Notes under the pieces: model-generated
Database searches by the model: none
Seen by the model: only the letters and a program-made list of their open reading frames with translations
Told to the model about the DNA's origin: nothing
Assembly (NCBI GenBank): GCA_037893245.1
Contig: JBAIAA010000661.1
Span: 43,501 to 107,500, forward strand
Length of the DNA stretch: 64,000 nucleotides
From: Crossaster papposus
Taxonomy: Eukaryota > Echinodermata > Asteroidea > Velatida > Solasteridae
Reading direction: 5' to 3'
Position numbers and translations under genes: made by a program
Shown here: one piece after another, positions 43,431-54,069 of the stretch
Position numbering within the stretch: position 1 is the first letter of the stretch
How the letters are laid out: the number at the start of each line of letters is the position of its first letter

Positions 43431-44213
43431 ATGACGTTTCCAAGGCAAGTCCTCAAACTGACTTATATGAGGGAAGACGTCGATGAAGCCAATCGTCTCA
43501 TCGACTCAAGCGGCGAGTGGGTGGTGCAACAATTTCACCAATATCACCAACTCGTCGATGTGGCAAAAAGATTTATCATCGACGGTCGACATGAAGAAGC
43601 CTTGGAAGCCCTAAACAACGAACCAAATGTAAATAATCCGCCACCACTCCCAACTTTAGAAGCCCAAGAAAATGATAAGGAAGTAGAAGAACAGCCCCAA
43701 ATAAAGAAAAATACCCCGACTCCCGAAGAAATGTATAACAAACTAAAAAGTACTTATAATATGCAACGACAGTTAAGTAATTGGGAGGATATTCTTTAAC
43801 CAGGTAATGAACGACATTACAATTTAAGGGATTTAGAACAATGCGTAAAAAAATGAGGTGAAAAGTATAAACGGGGGGAAAACAGGGGTTGGTTTAGCGC
43901 GGCAAAGTTTGGGAACTGGTTAGAAATTTCATTTCAAACATTTCGGCGAGATAAAAAGGGTGAGGTATTTTTACCAAATTTTGATACATGGTTAGAACAA
44001 AATTGTGACATAAGAAAACATTGGGCTAAAATATTGAGGGAATTTTACAAACTGGTAAACGAATATCCCAAATTACTTAACTGCCGTCTACCCTTAACTT
44101 TTTTCAGAAAAAATAAGAGATTAATTAAGACGTATTTTAGTATCACCCCAGCATTAGGTAAAAGATGGAAACACTCTGCAGAGTGTATTTGTAATCACTG
44201 TGGACCTGTGTAA
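43431..44213 (+). pseudogene. MTFPRQ family gene, copy 2
   Basis: Same gene as 48142-48924. The first 122 codons are open, then TTA has become TAA (WEDIL-stop), and the shared TGA follows some 20 codons later. The 3' half (WFSAAKFGNWLEISFQTF...NYPKLL-like...CNHCGPV) is in frame after those two stops. Confidence 0.75.
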
Positions 44214-44649
44214 ACAAGTGTAATTTTAGACATGACATCATTTATAAAAAAGTCTATTTTGAGAAGGAGATTGGCAGTCTCCTTTTCTAAATATAGACGC
44301 GACATCATTTATAAAAAAAGTCTATTTTGAGAAGGAGACTGGCAGTCTCCTTTTCCAAAATATAAAAAACCTAAAGGGTACTGGCAGATTTTTAGAAGTT
44401 AATTTTAGTTATATAAAACTGTAATCAATGAAAATAAAATAAAATAGCACCCTCTGTTGATGGCACTTTAAAAAAAAAAAATTTGTTTAGAGTTTGTCAA
44501 TCATTTTTTGTTGTTGTTAACCCATAGAGAGGGCGCTGTTTTTTAAGATTCTCGCAAGATAAATAAAACAATTTTTTTTTGTGAGTTTTTTTTTTGTTAG
44601 ACAAAATTGAGTTTTTTAAGATTTGGTTTACATACGGCATATCCCTACT

Positions 44650-45101
44650 ACTAAAGCCACAATGCTTATTATGGATGTGAACGCTGTGTGCAATGGGGCT
44701 CTTGGAACGATAAAGTTACATTTCCTCTGACTGACTCATGCCTACGCACTGATGAAAGATGCAGTCAAATGTCGGAGCATCATAGTGGAACAGATCTTTC
44801 TCTTTGTGTGATGAGTTATCTGTTGGCATGGTCACTCAATTTGTCCTTGATTCTATACATTTGGTTTACCTGGGGGTTACCAGGAGACTTTGGATGAAAG
44901 GTCCAGTTGCGACTAATTGCCGGTGGTAAAAGTGTTGCTGCAATATCAAACATGTTGCTTTCATTTCACTTGAATATTCCTCGTGAATTTGCAAGGAAAT
45001 GTCGATCTCTCAATGAAATAGACCGCTGGGAAGCCACCGAGTTCAGGCAGTTCCTCTTGTACAGTGCAATTGTTGCACTAAAAAAGCAATTTCCCAGATA
45101 A
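44650..45101 (+). pseudogene. Tnp2-like transposase fragment, copy 3
   Basis: Begins at the same base as copy 2 (AAAGCCACAATGCTT), so copies 2 and 3 share a breakpoint. It carries the common frame disruption at GTDLSLC with an extra GAT/ATG-type triplet, plus a short deletion near 44890. Confidence 0.75.
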
Positions 45102-45297
45102 TCGTTACAGGCATTATTTGCTTCTCTTTGTTAGTATCTTCTGCCTATCTAATACACTGTACATATACTGTGTATCGCATTGCGATTATGCTAATGAACT
45201 TCTGCATATGTTTGTTGACCAATTTAGAGATATCTACGGTAAAAACATGCTTGTTTACAATGTTCATTCCGGTGAACACTGACACGACGTCATCAAT

Positions 45298-45507
45298 ATG
45301 GGGCTGTTGAAATATTTTCAGGTTCCATATTCAAGACTTGAGGAAATCAAACTTGAGCTGCGCTCACTGAAACGAACATCCAGGCGGTTGGAACCAAACA
45401 GCACCAACAAGCCTGTGGAACTTAGATTTGAAATGTTCCCACTCAAAACAATGGAAGACCTCAAATCTGAGGAGCAGCTTCAAGATGAGGATTTCGTGGG
45501 TCAGGTG
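45298..45507 (+). CDS. DUF4806-like gene, copy 3, first exon
   Basis: GLLKYFQVPYSRLEEIKLELRSLKR...ELRFEMFPLKTMEDLKSEEQLQDEDFVGQVV followed by donor GGTG|GTAAGT at 45507/45508. As in copy 2 no continuation exon is evident, and gypsy sequence lies downstream. A truncated gene rather than a working one. Confidence 0.5.
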
Positions 45508-46068
45508 GTAAGTACATGTATTGTTATAACATGATTCTATTTTTTTTTTTTTTTTGCAATACAAGTGACGTGCGCCAATACCCATATTAGAAAGGAGTTG
45601 TTTACGTCTTACTCGTGAGTTGGACACTCCATTATATAGCTAGAGGGGGTGTTTTAAAAAGCATTAAGTGACAATGTAAATCGTTGGAAAATTTGACTTT
45701 TGAAGCGAAAAGAGATTTAAGAATGGGAATAAATATGCTTGGTTGGTATTGAACGTGTTGAAGACCGGTATCCAAATCCCAACCGGTCTTGAAAATAGTG
45801 TTAAATACCTTCCAAACATATATGTAATAATAATGGATAATTTTTATAGCACACCGGTATCTGCCAAAAATGACGCTCTGCTGCAAAATACAATCAAAAC
45901 AAATCAGAAAAATCAACACAAATTAAATTAAACCCAAGCCAACTGCGGATAATCTGCGAACCGAGTTGGTGGCAGGAAACTTCGCCAGAACCGAGCCAAC
46001 ACAGAAAGGGCAGCCCAAGAAGACAAACCGGAAGAAGACGAACCCAAGCTACCACAGTTAGGCCTAGT

Positions 46069-46305
46069 GATTTTACGTATTGCATTCAGAAGGGAGTTAA
46101 GACAAAGCCAAGGAAAGATCACTACAACCGTTTGAAACCTTATTGTGGTGAGAATTTGCCGACTTGGTTGACATCTTCAAATTCACACCCGGTACATCCA
46201 GAAAATGAGAATGATGATTCTACCGAAGTTGTAACTGAAGAAAAGAGCAACAATGAAGCTAATATGTCGCAGGAGACTGGTGGAAGGGAAGACGAAGAAG
46301 AGTAG
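46069..46305 (+). pseudogene. Ty3/gypsy pol C-terminal tail, copy 2
   Basis: DFTYCIQKGVKTKPRKDHYNRLKPYCGENLPTWLTSS and an acidic tail ending in DEEE, open throughout its 78 codons. It is followed by a polypurine-like AAGGGGTAGA and a candidate LTR at 46490. No upstream pol domains are present, so the element is 5'-truncated. Confidence 0.75.
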
Positions 46306-46489
46306 TATAAGCTAAGGCACACACACCCCAAAAATGTAGGGCAGTGTGAACTGCGCATGCGCGCCAAAGGCGCCCATCGTTTGCCCAACATTTTTTAGGT
46401 TGCGTTTGCCCCATATTGTTTTAATTTGTTTTTAATAATTTTATTATTTATTTATTTTGTATTTTCTTGTATTTTTCTAAGGGGTAGAT

Positions 46490-46988
46490 TGTTGGCAGTT
46501 TATTTTGTACGTAGTGGTGTGCGATGGCGAGCCACGGAGAGGTGAGCCGCTCGGCCCACGGCAGTGTTCGGGACGTCCGATGGGCCGATAGCGAGCCATG
46601 GAGTGGGGAGCCGTTCGGCCCACGGCAGTGTTTGGGAGGCCCGAAGGGCCGATAGCCTGAAGGGCTGATACGCAGATGGAAACATGATGATGGTGCATCA
46701 TGTTGAGCAGGTCAGGATTGTCTCACGACAGTGATAAAAAAAGCATTGGAGGTGCGGGAGTGATTTCTTAAAATCACGAAACGGTTCGGGGTAATTTTTT
46801 TTAAATCACGAAGCGCCGAGGTCCGTACCACGCAGCACAAACGAACGTTTACGTCTCGTTTGTATTTTCACGAAGTGAAAACCAAGCGTTTGATTCCAAG
46901 ACGTTTGACAAGACGTCGTGGAAGAACGAAAAGTGTAAAATATTTTAAAATTTTATATTTTGCCCTTTGTACCTATTGCCGCCGTGTC
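46490..46988. mobile_element. Candidate 3' LTR of the gypsy fragment
   Basis: Starts TGTTGGCAG directly after a polypurine-like tract, 185 bp past the pol stop. It contains two copies of a ~70-bp GC-rich unit (GAGCC..GGAG, CGGCCCACGGCAGTGTT, GGGCCGATAGC; 46520-46660) and AAATCACGAA words. It may end at ...GTGTCA (46988), but there is no second LTR to compare, so the right boundary is a guess. Confidence 0.45.
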
Positions 46989-47372
46989 ATTGGAGGTGTA
47001 TATGGTGAATCGGTTATCTCACGTACTGGAGCGATACAAGACAAATATGAACTACCCTTTTGACCCGAGTTACTAGGATACGACCTGTTTTGTGTGCCTA
47101 TAGCTAGGTAAGTGCGATCTAGCCTAACCGTGTTTGTTTAATCTGTTTTCTCGGCCCTCGAGCCATAACAGACAAATATTAACTACCCTTCTGACCCGAG
47201 CGCCTACAGATACAGGAGCAAGTTTATGGGTTATTTCTACATTCGAGAGCTACAAGGCAAATATGAACTACCCTTTTGACCCGAGTAGGTGAATTATGTC
47301 ATGCTGTCGAGTCATTGTAGATTAATTATGTCATCGGTTATTTTTTACACTCGAGAGATACAAGGCAAATAT
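46985..47372. repeat. Spaced direct repeats, second array
   Basis: Same arrangement as 31430-31812 (motif at about 47036, 47166, 47250, 47361), nearly identical in sequence, leading into the next truncated MEFFK/DKNHED copy. Confidence 0.8.
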
Positions 47373-47649
47373 GGACAAAAATCATGAAGACAAGCAACGT
47401 CTGTACAACAAGATTGTCCTATCGTTGTGGCGGCAGGGCCGTATATATGGAAGGCGGTTGCTATTATGGAATGTTCCTTGTAATGAAGAAACTTTACAGA
47501 AAAAGACGGCCATGGTTGTGAGGAAACATAACTTCCAGGATGGATAACAGAAGTCTATATTTTTACATGCAGACGAAATACATCCTGCCCTCCAATCGCT
47601 AGACTTATCCATGCGCCTGAAGGAATATATTCAGTTTTGTAACCCCTAA
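47371..47649 (+). pseudogene. MEFFK/DKNHED family, copy 6
   Basis: 5'-truncated exactly like copy 1 (starts MDKNHEDKQRLYNKIVL), but it keeps the TAA after HNFQDG that copy 1 lost. Confidence 0.7.
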
Positions 47650-48040
47650 TAGATATACACGAACGGTCCATTTTAGGCCCAACACTTTTTATCGGAAGAG
47701 ATTAGAACTCGAGTGGCTGCACGAGCTAGTTTAAGTCAATGACTCACGCCCAGCTACCCTACAGGTCCAAGCAAGTTTCCCACACGTCTCTTTACTCAGT
47801 TCTGATTGGTCGATGAGGATTCTAGGTAAAATAATCAAATAATCAAAAATAATCAAATAATCAAAAATAACTCGTCACCACATCACACAGTTTTGCACTA
47901 GACATCGAGCCAGAACAGTTTTACACTAGACATCGAGCCAAAACAGTTTTACACTAGACATCGAGCCAGCTCCCGTGTGTTTTAAAATCACGAGTCTACT
48001 TTTAACCCAGAACTCAGCTACAGAATCGCTACTAAAAAAG

Positions 48041-48137
48041 GTAAGAAAATATAATTGTTTTGTTTACGTGAGTAGCTCAAAAGAATAATTGCTATGATAT
48101 TAAAACTCTATCTATTATTTTATTTTATTTGCTTTAG
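48041..48137 (+). other. Candidate 5'UTR intron of the MTFPRQ gene
   Basis: ACTAAAAAAG|GTAAGAAAAT at the left and TTATTTGCTTTAG|TATC at the right give a 97-bp GT-AG intron that ends four bases before the ATG. The same boundaries occur in the copies at about 32512-32610 and 43330-43427. This supports a eukaryotic, spliced transcript. Confidence 0.6.
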
Positions 48138-48141
48138 TATC

Positions 48142-48924
48142 ATGACGTTTCCAAGGCAAGTCCTCAAACTGACTTATATGAGGGAAGACGTCGATGAAGC
48201 CAATCGTCTCATCGACTCAAGCGGCGAGTGGGTGGTGCAACAATTTCACCAATATCACCAACTCGTCGATGTGGCAAAAAGATTTATCATCGACGGTCGA
48301 CATGAAGAAGCCTTGGAAGCCCTAAACAACGAACCAAATGTAAATAATCCGCCACCACTCCCAACTTTAGAAGCCCAAGAAAATGATGAGGAAGTAGAAG
48401 AACAGCCCCAAATAAAGAAAAATACCCCGACTCCCGAAGAAATGTATAACAAACTAAAAAGTACTTATAATATGCAACGACAGTTAAGTAATTGGGAGGA
48501 TATTCTTTTACCAGGTAATGAACGACATTACAATTTAAGGGATTTAGAACAATGCGTAAAAGAATGAGGTGAAAAGTATAAACGGGGGGAAAACAGGGGT
48601 TTGTTTAGCGCGGCAAAGTTTGGGAACTGGTTAGAAATTTCATTTCAAACATTTCGGCGAGATAAAAAGGGTGAGGTATTTTTACCAAATTTTGATACAT
48701 GGTTAGAACAAAATTGTGACATAAGAAAACATTGGGCTAAAATATTGAGGGAATTTTACAAACTGGTAAACGAATATCCCAAATTACTTAACTGCCGTCT
48801 ACCCTTAACTTTTTTCAGAAAAAATAAGAGATTAATTAAGACGTATTTTAGTATCACCCCAGCATTAGGTAAAAGATGGAAACACTCTGCAGAGTGTATT
48901 TGTAATCACTGTGGACCTGTGTAA
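48142..48924 (+). CDS. MTFPRQ family gene, best copy (one in-frame TGA)
   Basis: 260 codons with a single interruption, TGA at codon 142 (48565-48567); the frame is continuous on both sides. The N-terminal half (MTFPRQVLKLTYMREDVDEANRL...) is helical, with an acidic/Pro-rich linker (NNPPPLPTLEAQ, EEVEEQPQIKKNTPTPEEMYNKL). The C-terminal half (FSAAKFGNWLEISFQTFRRDKKGEVFLPNFDTWLEQN..., HWAKILREFYKLVNEYPKLLNCRLP, RLIKTYFSITPALGKRWKHSAECICNHCGPV) is basic and helical and ends with a C-x-C-x2-C motif. I do not recognise the family. The TGA is present in all three copies; either the gene died before duplication or readthrough is used. Confidence 0.55.
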
Positions 48925-49391
48925 ACAAGTGTAATTTTAGACATGACATCATTTATAAAAAAGTCTATTTTGAGAAGGAGACTGGCATTCTCCTTTTCTA
49001 AATATAGACGTGACATCATTTATAAAAAAGTCTATTTTGAGAAGGAGACTGGCAGTCTCCTTTTCTAAATATAAAAAACCTAAAGGGTACTGGCAGATTT
49101 TTAGAAGTTAATTTTAGTTATATAAAACTGTAATCAATAAAAATAAAATAAAATAGCACCCTCTGTTAATGGCGCTTTAAAAAAAAAAAAAATGTACTAC
49201 CCTCTTGACCCGAGTTACTAGGATACGACATGTTTTGTGTGCCTCACGGGTACGTGCGACCTGTTTTGTTTATCCTAACCGCGTTTGTTTAATCTGTTAT
49301 CGGACAATACAAGACAAATATAGAGATTGGTATAAGATGGCCCTGCGACACACGATTTTAAAATTAAAAAATTGTTCACCAATCTTACATC

Positions 49392-49775
49392 ATGGAGTTT
49401 TTCAAAATCGTTGAAGCCATTGAAAAATGTCGGGGAAATGTCCAGTCGCTGGTTGACTGTCTGCAGCTATGCTGGTTAAGACTTAGTCCTATGGACAAAA
49501 ATCATGAAGACCTGCGACGTCTGTACAACAAGATTGTCCTATCGTTGTGGCGGCAGGGCCGTATACATGAAAGGCGGTTGCTATTATGGAATGTTCCTTG
49601 TAATGAAGAAACTTTACAGAAAAAGGCGGCCATGGTTGTGAGGAGACAAATAACTTCCAGGATGGATAACAGAAGTCTGTACGATTTTTTACATGCAGAC
49701 GAAATCCATCCTGCCCTGCAATCGCTCGAATTACCCATGCGCCTGAAGGAATATATTCACTTTTGCAACCCCTAG
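49392..49775 (+). CDS. MEFFK/DKNHED family, intact copy
   Basis: The only copy with a complete 127-residue frame: MEFFKIVEAIEKCRGNVQSLVDCLQLCWLRLSP, LRRLYNKIVLSLWRQGRIHERRLLLWN, ETLQKKAAMVVRRQITSRMDNRSLYDFLHADEIHPALQSLELPMRLKEYIHFCNP. Helical and rich in Leu/Arg, with no recognised domain. Compared with the others it has two more bases at AGGAGACAAATAA and four more at CTGTACGATTTTTT, which identifies the shared 2- and 4-base deletions in the rest. Probably the ancestral coding state. Confidence 0.65.
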   Translation: MEFFKIVEAIEKCRGNVQSLVDCLQLCWLRLSPMDKNHEDLRRLYNKIVLSLWRQGRIHERRLLLWNVPCNEETLQKKAAMVVRRQITSRMDNRSLYDFLHADEIHPALQSLELPMRLKEYIHFCNP

Positions 49776-49842
49776 TAGATAAACACGAACGGCAACACTC
49801 TTTATCAGAAGAGATTAGATCTGATGGTTAAGACTTAGTCCT

Positions 49843-50121
49843 ATGGACACAAATCATGAAGACCTGCGACGTCTGTACAACAAGATTGTCCTATCGTTGT
49901 GGCGGCAGGGCCGTATATATGAAAGGCGGTTGCTATTATGGAATGTTCCTTGTAATGAAGAAACTTTACAGAAAAAGACGGCCATGGTTGTGAGGAAACA
50001 TAACTTCCAGGATGGATAACAGGAGTCTATATTTTTACATGCAGACGAAATCCATCCTGCCCCCCAATCGCTAGACTTACCAATGCGCCTGAAGGAATAT
50101 ATTCAGTTTTGTAACCCCTAA
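49843..50121 (+). pseudogene. MEFFK/DKNHED family, copy 8 (5'-truncated)
   Basis: Begins MDTNHEDLRRLYNKIVL directly after the intact copy (a local duplication), carries the common frameshift and TAA, and leads into a C-x2-C gene fragment. Confidence 0.7.
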
Positions 50122-50284
50122 TAGATATACACGAACGGTCCATTTTAGGCCCAACACTTTTTATAGGAAGAGATTCGAACTCGAGTGGCTGCACGAGCTA
50201 GTTTAAGTCAATGACTCACGCCCAGCTACCCTACAGGTCCAAGCAAGTTTCCCACACGTCTCTTTACTCAGTTCTGATTGGTCG

Positions 50285-50535
50285 ATGAGGATTCTAGGTA
50301 AAATAATCAAGGAGCGAATAGTGCAGAGGGTGTCCTGCATACAACGACAACTTCCCTGCAAAGGCTGTCTGGAGCACTGGGCCAGCCAAGATGACCACGC
50401 CTGTCTGTTTTTCGGCGACACGCCAGAGTATCACGTGGAAGACTTTGTTACCGAACATTATGAACACGTAGCGTCATCCATAGACGCGAATGAGATCATC
50501 GATATTTTCAACGCCGTAAGTCGACTTTTGGTCCC
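50285..50535 (+). pseudogene. C-x2-C gene, 3'-truncated copy
   Basis: Matches 40069-40310 (RILGKIIKERIVQRVS...CKGCLEHWASQDDHACLFF...FNAVSRLLV), then jumps at TTTTGGTC|CCAGACGGGCCAC into the middle of the C2H2 gene, losing about 780 bp. No PC4-like gene precedes this copy. Confidence 0.75.
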
Positions 50536-51305
50536 AGACGGGCCACATGCTGAAGGGAAGAGCGGAGAGAGAGGGGACCACCAAAGAAGGTAGAGCTACG
50601 GGAGGAAGGAAGTTGCCGCTTCTCCACGGTGTTAGTGGAGAAGCACATCGTTGGCCTCATCGACACCCCACGACAACAGGTGGTGGATGAAAGATTCCTC
50701 TAAATTCATCCATCCCCTGCAGCACTTGAAGAGGAGACCCCCTTTAAGCCGGGCCCAGTCTTGACCAGCAATGAGCTGATGACATTGAGGGAGAGCCTAG
50801 CTACCCACATTCCTCTATCTTGTCTATCTCAGTCAGCAGCCAGCCCCACAGTCATGACAGCGCAGCAGAAGCGAAAAGTGCCATCCCCCTTCCTCCAGAT
50901 GAGCCCATCGAGGTACCCGCTACCCCTGCGTCACCGATGGCAAAGTGGCTAGACGAGGTGGACCACCAACTAAACGACCTACTGCCACCCCCACCCCCAG
51001 CTGAGAGGTCGCCGGTAAAACCCCCCAAAAAACAGCCAGAGAAAGAAATTCAGAGCTCCTCTTCGGCCCCTGCCTCGGCCCTTGCAGCCGAGACCGAATT
51101 TCTGGCCATATACCAGCTACCCCAGCCCCACCCGCAGCTTGCGGCCTATCCTGCACTGACCCCCGGTTCGGCCGGAGTCGCCGCCCCACAGCGCCACGAA
51201 CAACGGCTGGAACAGAGGTGGAGTGGATGCAACAGCAGGCCCGCACTGACCGCAAAGCTGAAAGAAGTCGCAAAGACACACTGCATCCACTGGAGTTTGG
51301 CGTGA
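50535..51305 (+). pseudogene. C2H2 gene, 5'-deleted copy with unbroken Pro-rich half
   Basis: Both zinc fingers are missing. After IDTPRQQVVDERF a TAA interrupts, but the later TAA of the other copies is GAA here (PSPAALEEETPFKPGPVLTSNELM). From 50820 a continuous 161-residue frame reads MSISVSSQPHSHD...KWLDEVDHQLNDLLPPPPPAERSPVKPPKKQPEKE...AYPALTPGSAGVAAPQ...KTHCIHWSLA. This copy fixes the correct frame of the Pro-rich segment in the others. Confidence 0.65.
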
Positions 51306-51898
51306 CCGTCCGAATGGTCACTCTTTATATTTTGTTTGGCATATAAACAGTATTCATTGTAAACTAGGGTTAACCTAAGGTAGGTGCAGATAATAGGAGA
51401 CTGGAGATAGTAGACGCGTGGAATAAATAACTTGAATTCCGAATGCGAAATAGCAATGTTAACATCGTCCAAATGCTAATTAATAACATAATAACCATGC
51501 GTTATACGGTTTGAAATAAATTATTTAGTAATCTTCCTTTAAATGAACGGATTTTTTGTAATGTAAACAGTTTTTTTTTACAATTTCTATTTCCACATTC
51601 AACACTTATGGTATAATAAATAGTAAAAAATAGCAAATGGAAATATTTTTTTTAGGAGGAAAGTCAAACTAGCACAGACAGTAGTATATACCTCAAATAA
51701 TATTCCGGTAACATTAAAATATGAAGGGTATTTAATCATCAATATTACAAGACTTGAAGAAGCTTCAGTGGTTTAATCGTCCTCATTTTTGACAACCCTC
51801 TCCTGATTGAAAGTACAGTGGTGTCTGGAGTCATCACAAAAGGCTTGGCGGATGGATTTGTTGGATAAAATTAAAAAATTGTTCACCAATCTTACATC

Positions 51899-52276
51899 AT
51901 GGAGTTTTTCAAAATCGATTAAGCCATTGAAAAATGTCGGGGAAATGTCCAGTCGCTGGTTGACTGTCTGCAGCTATGCTGGTTAAGACTTAGTCCTATG
52001 GACAAAAATCATTAAGACCTGCGACGTCTGTACAACAAGATTGTCCTATCGTTGTGGCGGCAGGGCCGTATATATGAAAGGCGGTTGCTATTATGGAATG
52101 TTCCTTGTAATGAAGAAACTTTACAGAAAAAGACGGCCATGGTTGTGAGGAAACATAACTTCCAGGATGGATAACAGGAGTCTATATTTTTACATGCAGA
52201 CGAAATCCATCCTGCCCTCCAATCGCTAGACTTACCAATGCGCCTGAAGGAATATATTCAGTTTTGTAACCCCTAA
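51899..52276 (+). pseudogene. MEFFK/DKNHED family, copy 9
   Basis: Carries the same two early stops as copy 4 (38960), showing it belongs to a duplicated block that extends through the following PC4-like gene. Confidence 0.75.
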
Positions 52277-52556
52277 TAGATATACACGAACGGTCCATTT
52301 TAGGCACAACACTTTTTATCGGAAGAGATTAGAACTCGAGTGGCTGCACGAGCTAGTTTAAGTCAATGACTCACGCCCAGCTACCCTACAGGTCCAAGCA
52401 AGTTTCCCACACGTCTCTTTACTCAGTTCTGATTGGTCGATGAGTATATGACGTCACGCCCCATTACTGAACACGTAATATATGTACACACGACACAGCG
52501 TGTACACATGACACAGCGTGTGGAACCTGCAAGATGTCCAGCAGCGTGAGCAGAAG

Positions 52557-52934
52557 ATGTTGCCCGACAAACCCAAGGCTGCCATGGATGAGCTGGGGAC
52601 TGCTAAAGACGACACATCGGTAACACCAGCCGTGCCGATAAAGCATCTGAAGGGGAAAATGCCCAGCAGAAAGTGCAGATTTGAACCCGATCCTGACCAG
52701 GAGGAGAACAAGAAAAAGGCCGTCAAGTTTCCCATCGGAGGTGAGTGTTACGTTACCGTGAAGAGTTTCAAGGGCCGTCCTTACGTCAATATCAGAGAAT
52801 ACTACTGGAACGAATTCCACAGTAAGATGCTGGTGGGGAATAAGGGTCTGAACCTCCCTGCAGAACAGTGGCTCGAGTTGATTAGTCACGTCACCGACAT
52901 CAATAACGCGCTGAATAAAATAACTGACTCTTAA
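52557..52934 (+). CDS. PC4/SUB1-like protein, copy 2
   Basis: Encodes exactly the same 125 residues as 39618-39995, and the flanking DNA (CRE-like TGACGTCA at 52449-52456, C-x2-C gene 38 bases downstream) is almost unchanged. PC4 domain as described for copy 1 (FPIGG, FKGR, IREYY, QWLELI). Confidence 0.85.
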   Translation: MLPDKPKAAMDELGTAKDDTSVTPAVPIKHLKGKMPSRKCRFEPDPDQEENKKKAVKFPIGGECYVTVKSFKGRPYVNIREYYWNEFHSKMLVGNKGLNLPAEQWLELISHVTDINNALNKITDS

Positions 52935-52971
52935 CTGTTACCTTTCTGTTTATGATCCAGACGGTGACGTC

Positions 52972-53432
52972 ATGCTTTGTAGATCACGAGTCATACTAGT
53001 CCTCAAGAGGATTCTAGGTAAAATAATTAAGGAGCGCATAGTGCAGAGGGTGTACCGCATACAACGACAACTTCCCTGCAAAGGCTGTCTGGAGCACTGG
53101 GCCAGCCAAGATGACCACGCCTGTCTGTTTTTCGGCGACACGCCAGAGTATCACCTGGAGGACTTTGTTACCGAACATTATGAACACGTAGCGTCATCCA
53201 TAGACGCGAATGAGATCATCGATATTTTCAACGCCGTAAGTCGACTTTTGGTCGTCGAGGGCTTTACTTACGCGGGACTGACCAAAGAAACTCTGAACGG
53301 TATAACTCAAGAAATCCTGCTGGATGGGAAAACGAAACCGAGGATATCGCACAAACATTGAATTCGTATTCATTCCCCAACGTCACTAGACTCTTAGATT
53401 TTGTAATGGCCCAAGTAAAAGGATCGGTGTAA
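52972..53432 (+). pseudogene. C-x2-C gene, frameshifted copy
   Basis: Same as 40033-40494 with a few replacements until a one-base deletion near 53322 (CTGCTGGATGGG versus CTGCTGGGATGGG) shifts the frame; the original end (TLNSYSFPN...MAQVKGSV) remains in the next frame to 53432. CxxC and SQ..H.C residues are all retained. Confidence 0.75.
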
Positions 53433-53634
53433 CTAATATATACGCCTTTCGTCGTTTGTTAATTGTATTACTTTGTTCAAATAATAATCTGCCGTCTGCC
53501 TTTTGGCACAGGGGTGCCAATAAACCTTCTGTGTGCGCTATGCACGTATTTACTGTACGTACGTGAATGTACACATAAGTACATGTACATTTACGGTTTA
53601 CGCCAGCTTCAGTAGAAAGACACAGAAGAGAAAG

Positions 53635-54069
53635 ATGATATTTAGTTGTGTATTTTGCAAGGGCCTATTTCGTAATTGGAGGGACTTGACCGAACACACT
53701 CAGGAAATGCATCGAGAAAGCAGGACCTGGAAATGTCGTGCCTGCAGGTTCGAGAACTCCAATCAAGGAGATTTTGATCGGCACCGCCGAAGAATGCACC
53801 CGGAGACTGGTGATAACCGACGCCGGGTCATCAGGGCGTATTCTGCGGGACGCATACCCAGCCATAGTAGTCCCAGACGGGCCACAGGCAGAAGGGAAGA
53901 GCGGAGAGAGAGGGGACCACCAAAGAAGGTAGAGCTACGGGAGGAGGGTAGTCGCTGCTTCCCCACGGTGTTAGTGGAGAAGCACATCGTTGGCCTCATC
54001 GACACCCCACGACAACAGATGGTGGATGAAAGATTCCCCCAAATTTATCCATCCCCTGCAGCACTTTAA
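53635..54069 (+). CDS. Two-finger C2H2 protein, copy 2
   Basis: Same two fingers as copy 1 with an Asn change (RFENSNQGDF), the Arg-rich stretch, and the TAA after PSPAAL. The frame continues past TAA to KGP..TSDELMTLRE...ASPMAK, where a TGG (Trp) has become TGA (54283-54285). Confidence 0.65.
   Translation: MIFSCVFCKGLFRNWRDLTEHTQEMHRESRTWKCRACRFENSNQGDFDRHRRRMHPETGDNRRRVIRAYSAGRIPSHSSPRRATGRREERRERGPPKKVELREEGSRCFPTVLVEKHIVGLIDTPRQQMVDERFPQIYPSPAAL

Noticed and set aside
48565-48567. Selenocysteine assignment for the shared TGA.
   Set aside because: No SECIS element could be recognised and no homologue residue is known; the shared nonsense mutation is simpler. Kept only as a question in the findings.
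53386-53574. Minus-strand 62-codon frame (also near 40605).
   Set aside because: Antisense to the 3' end of the C-x2-C gene and its poly-A region; duplicated only because the region is.
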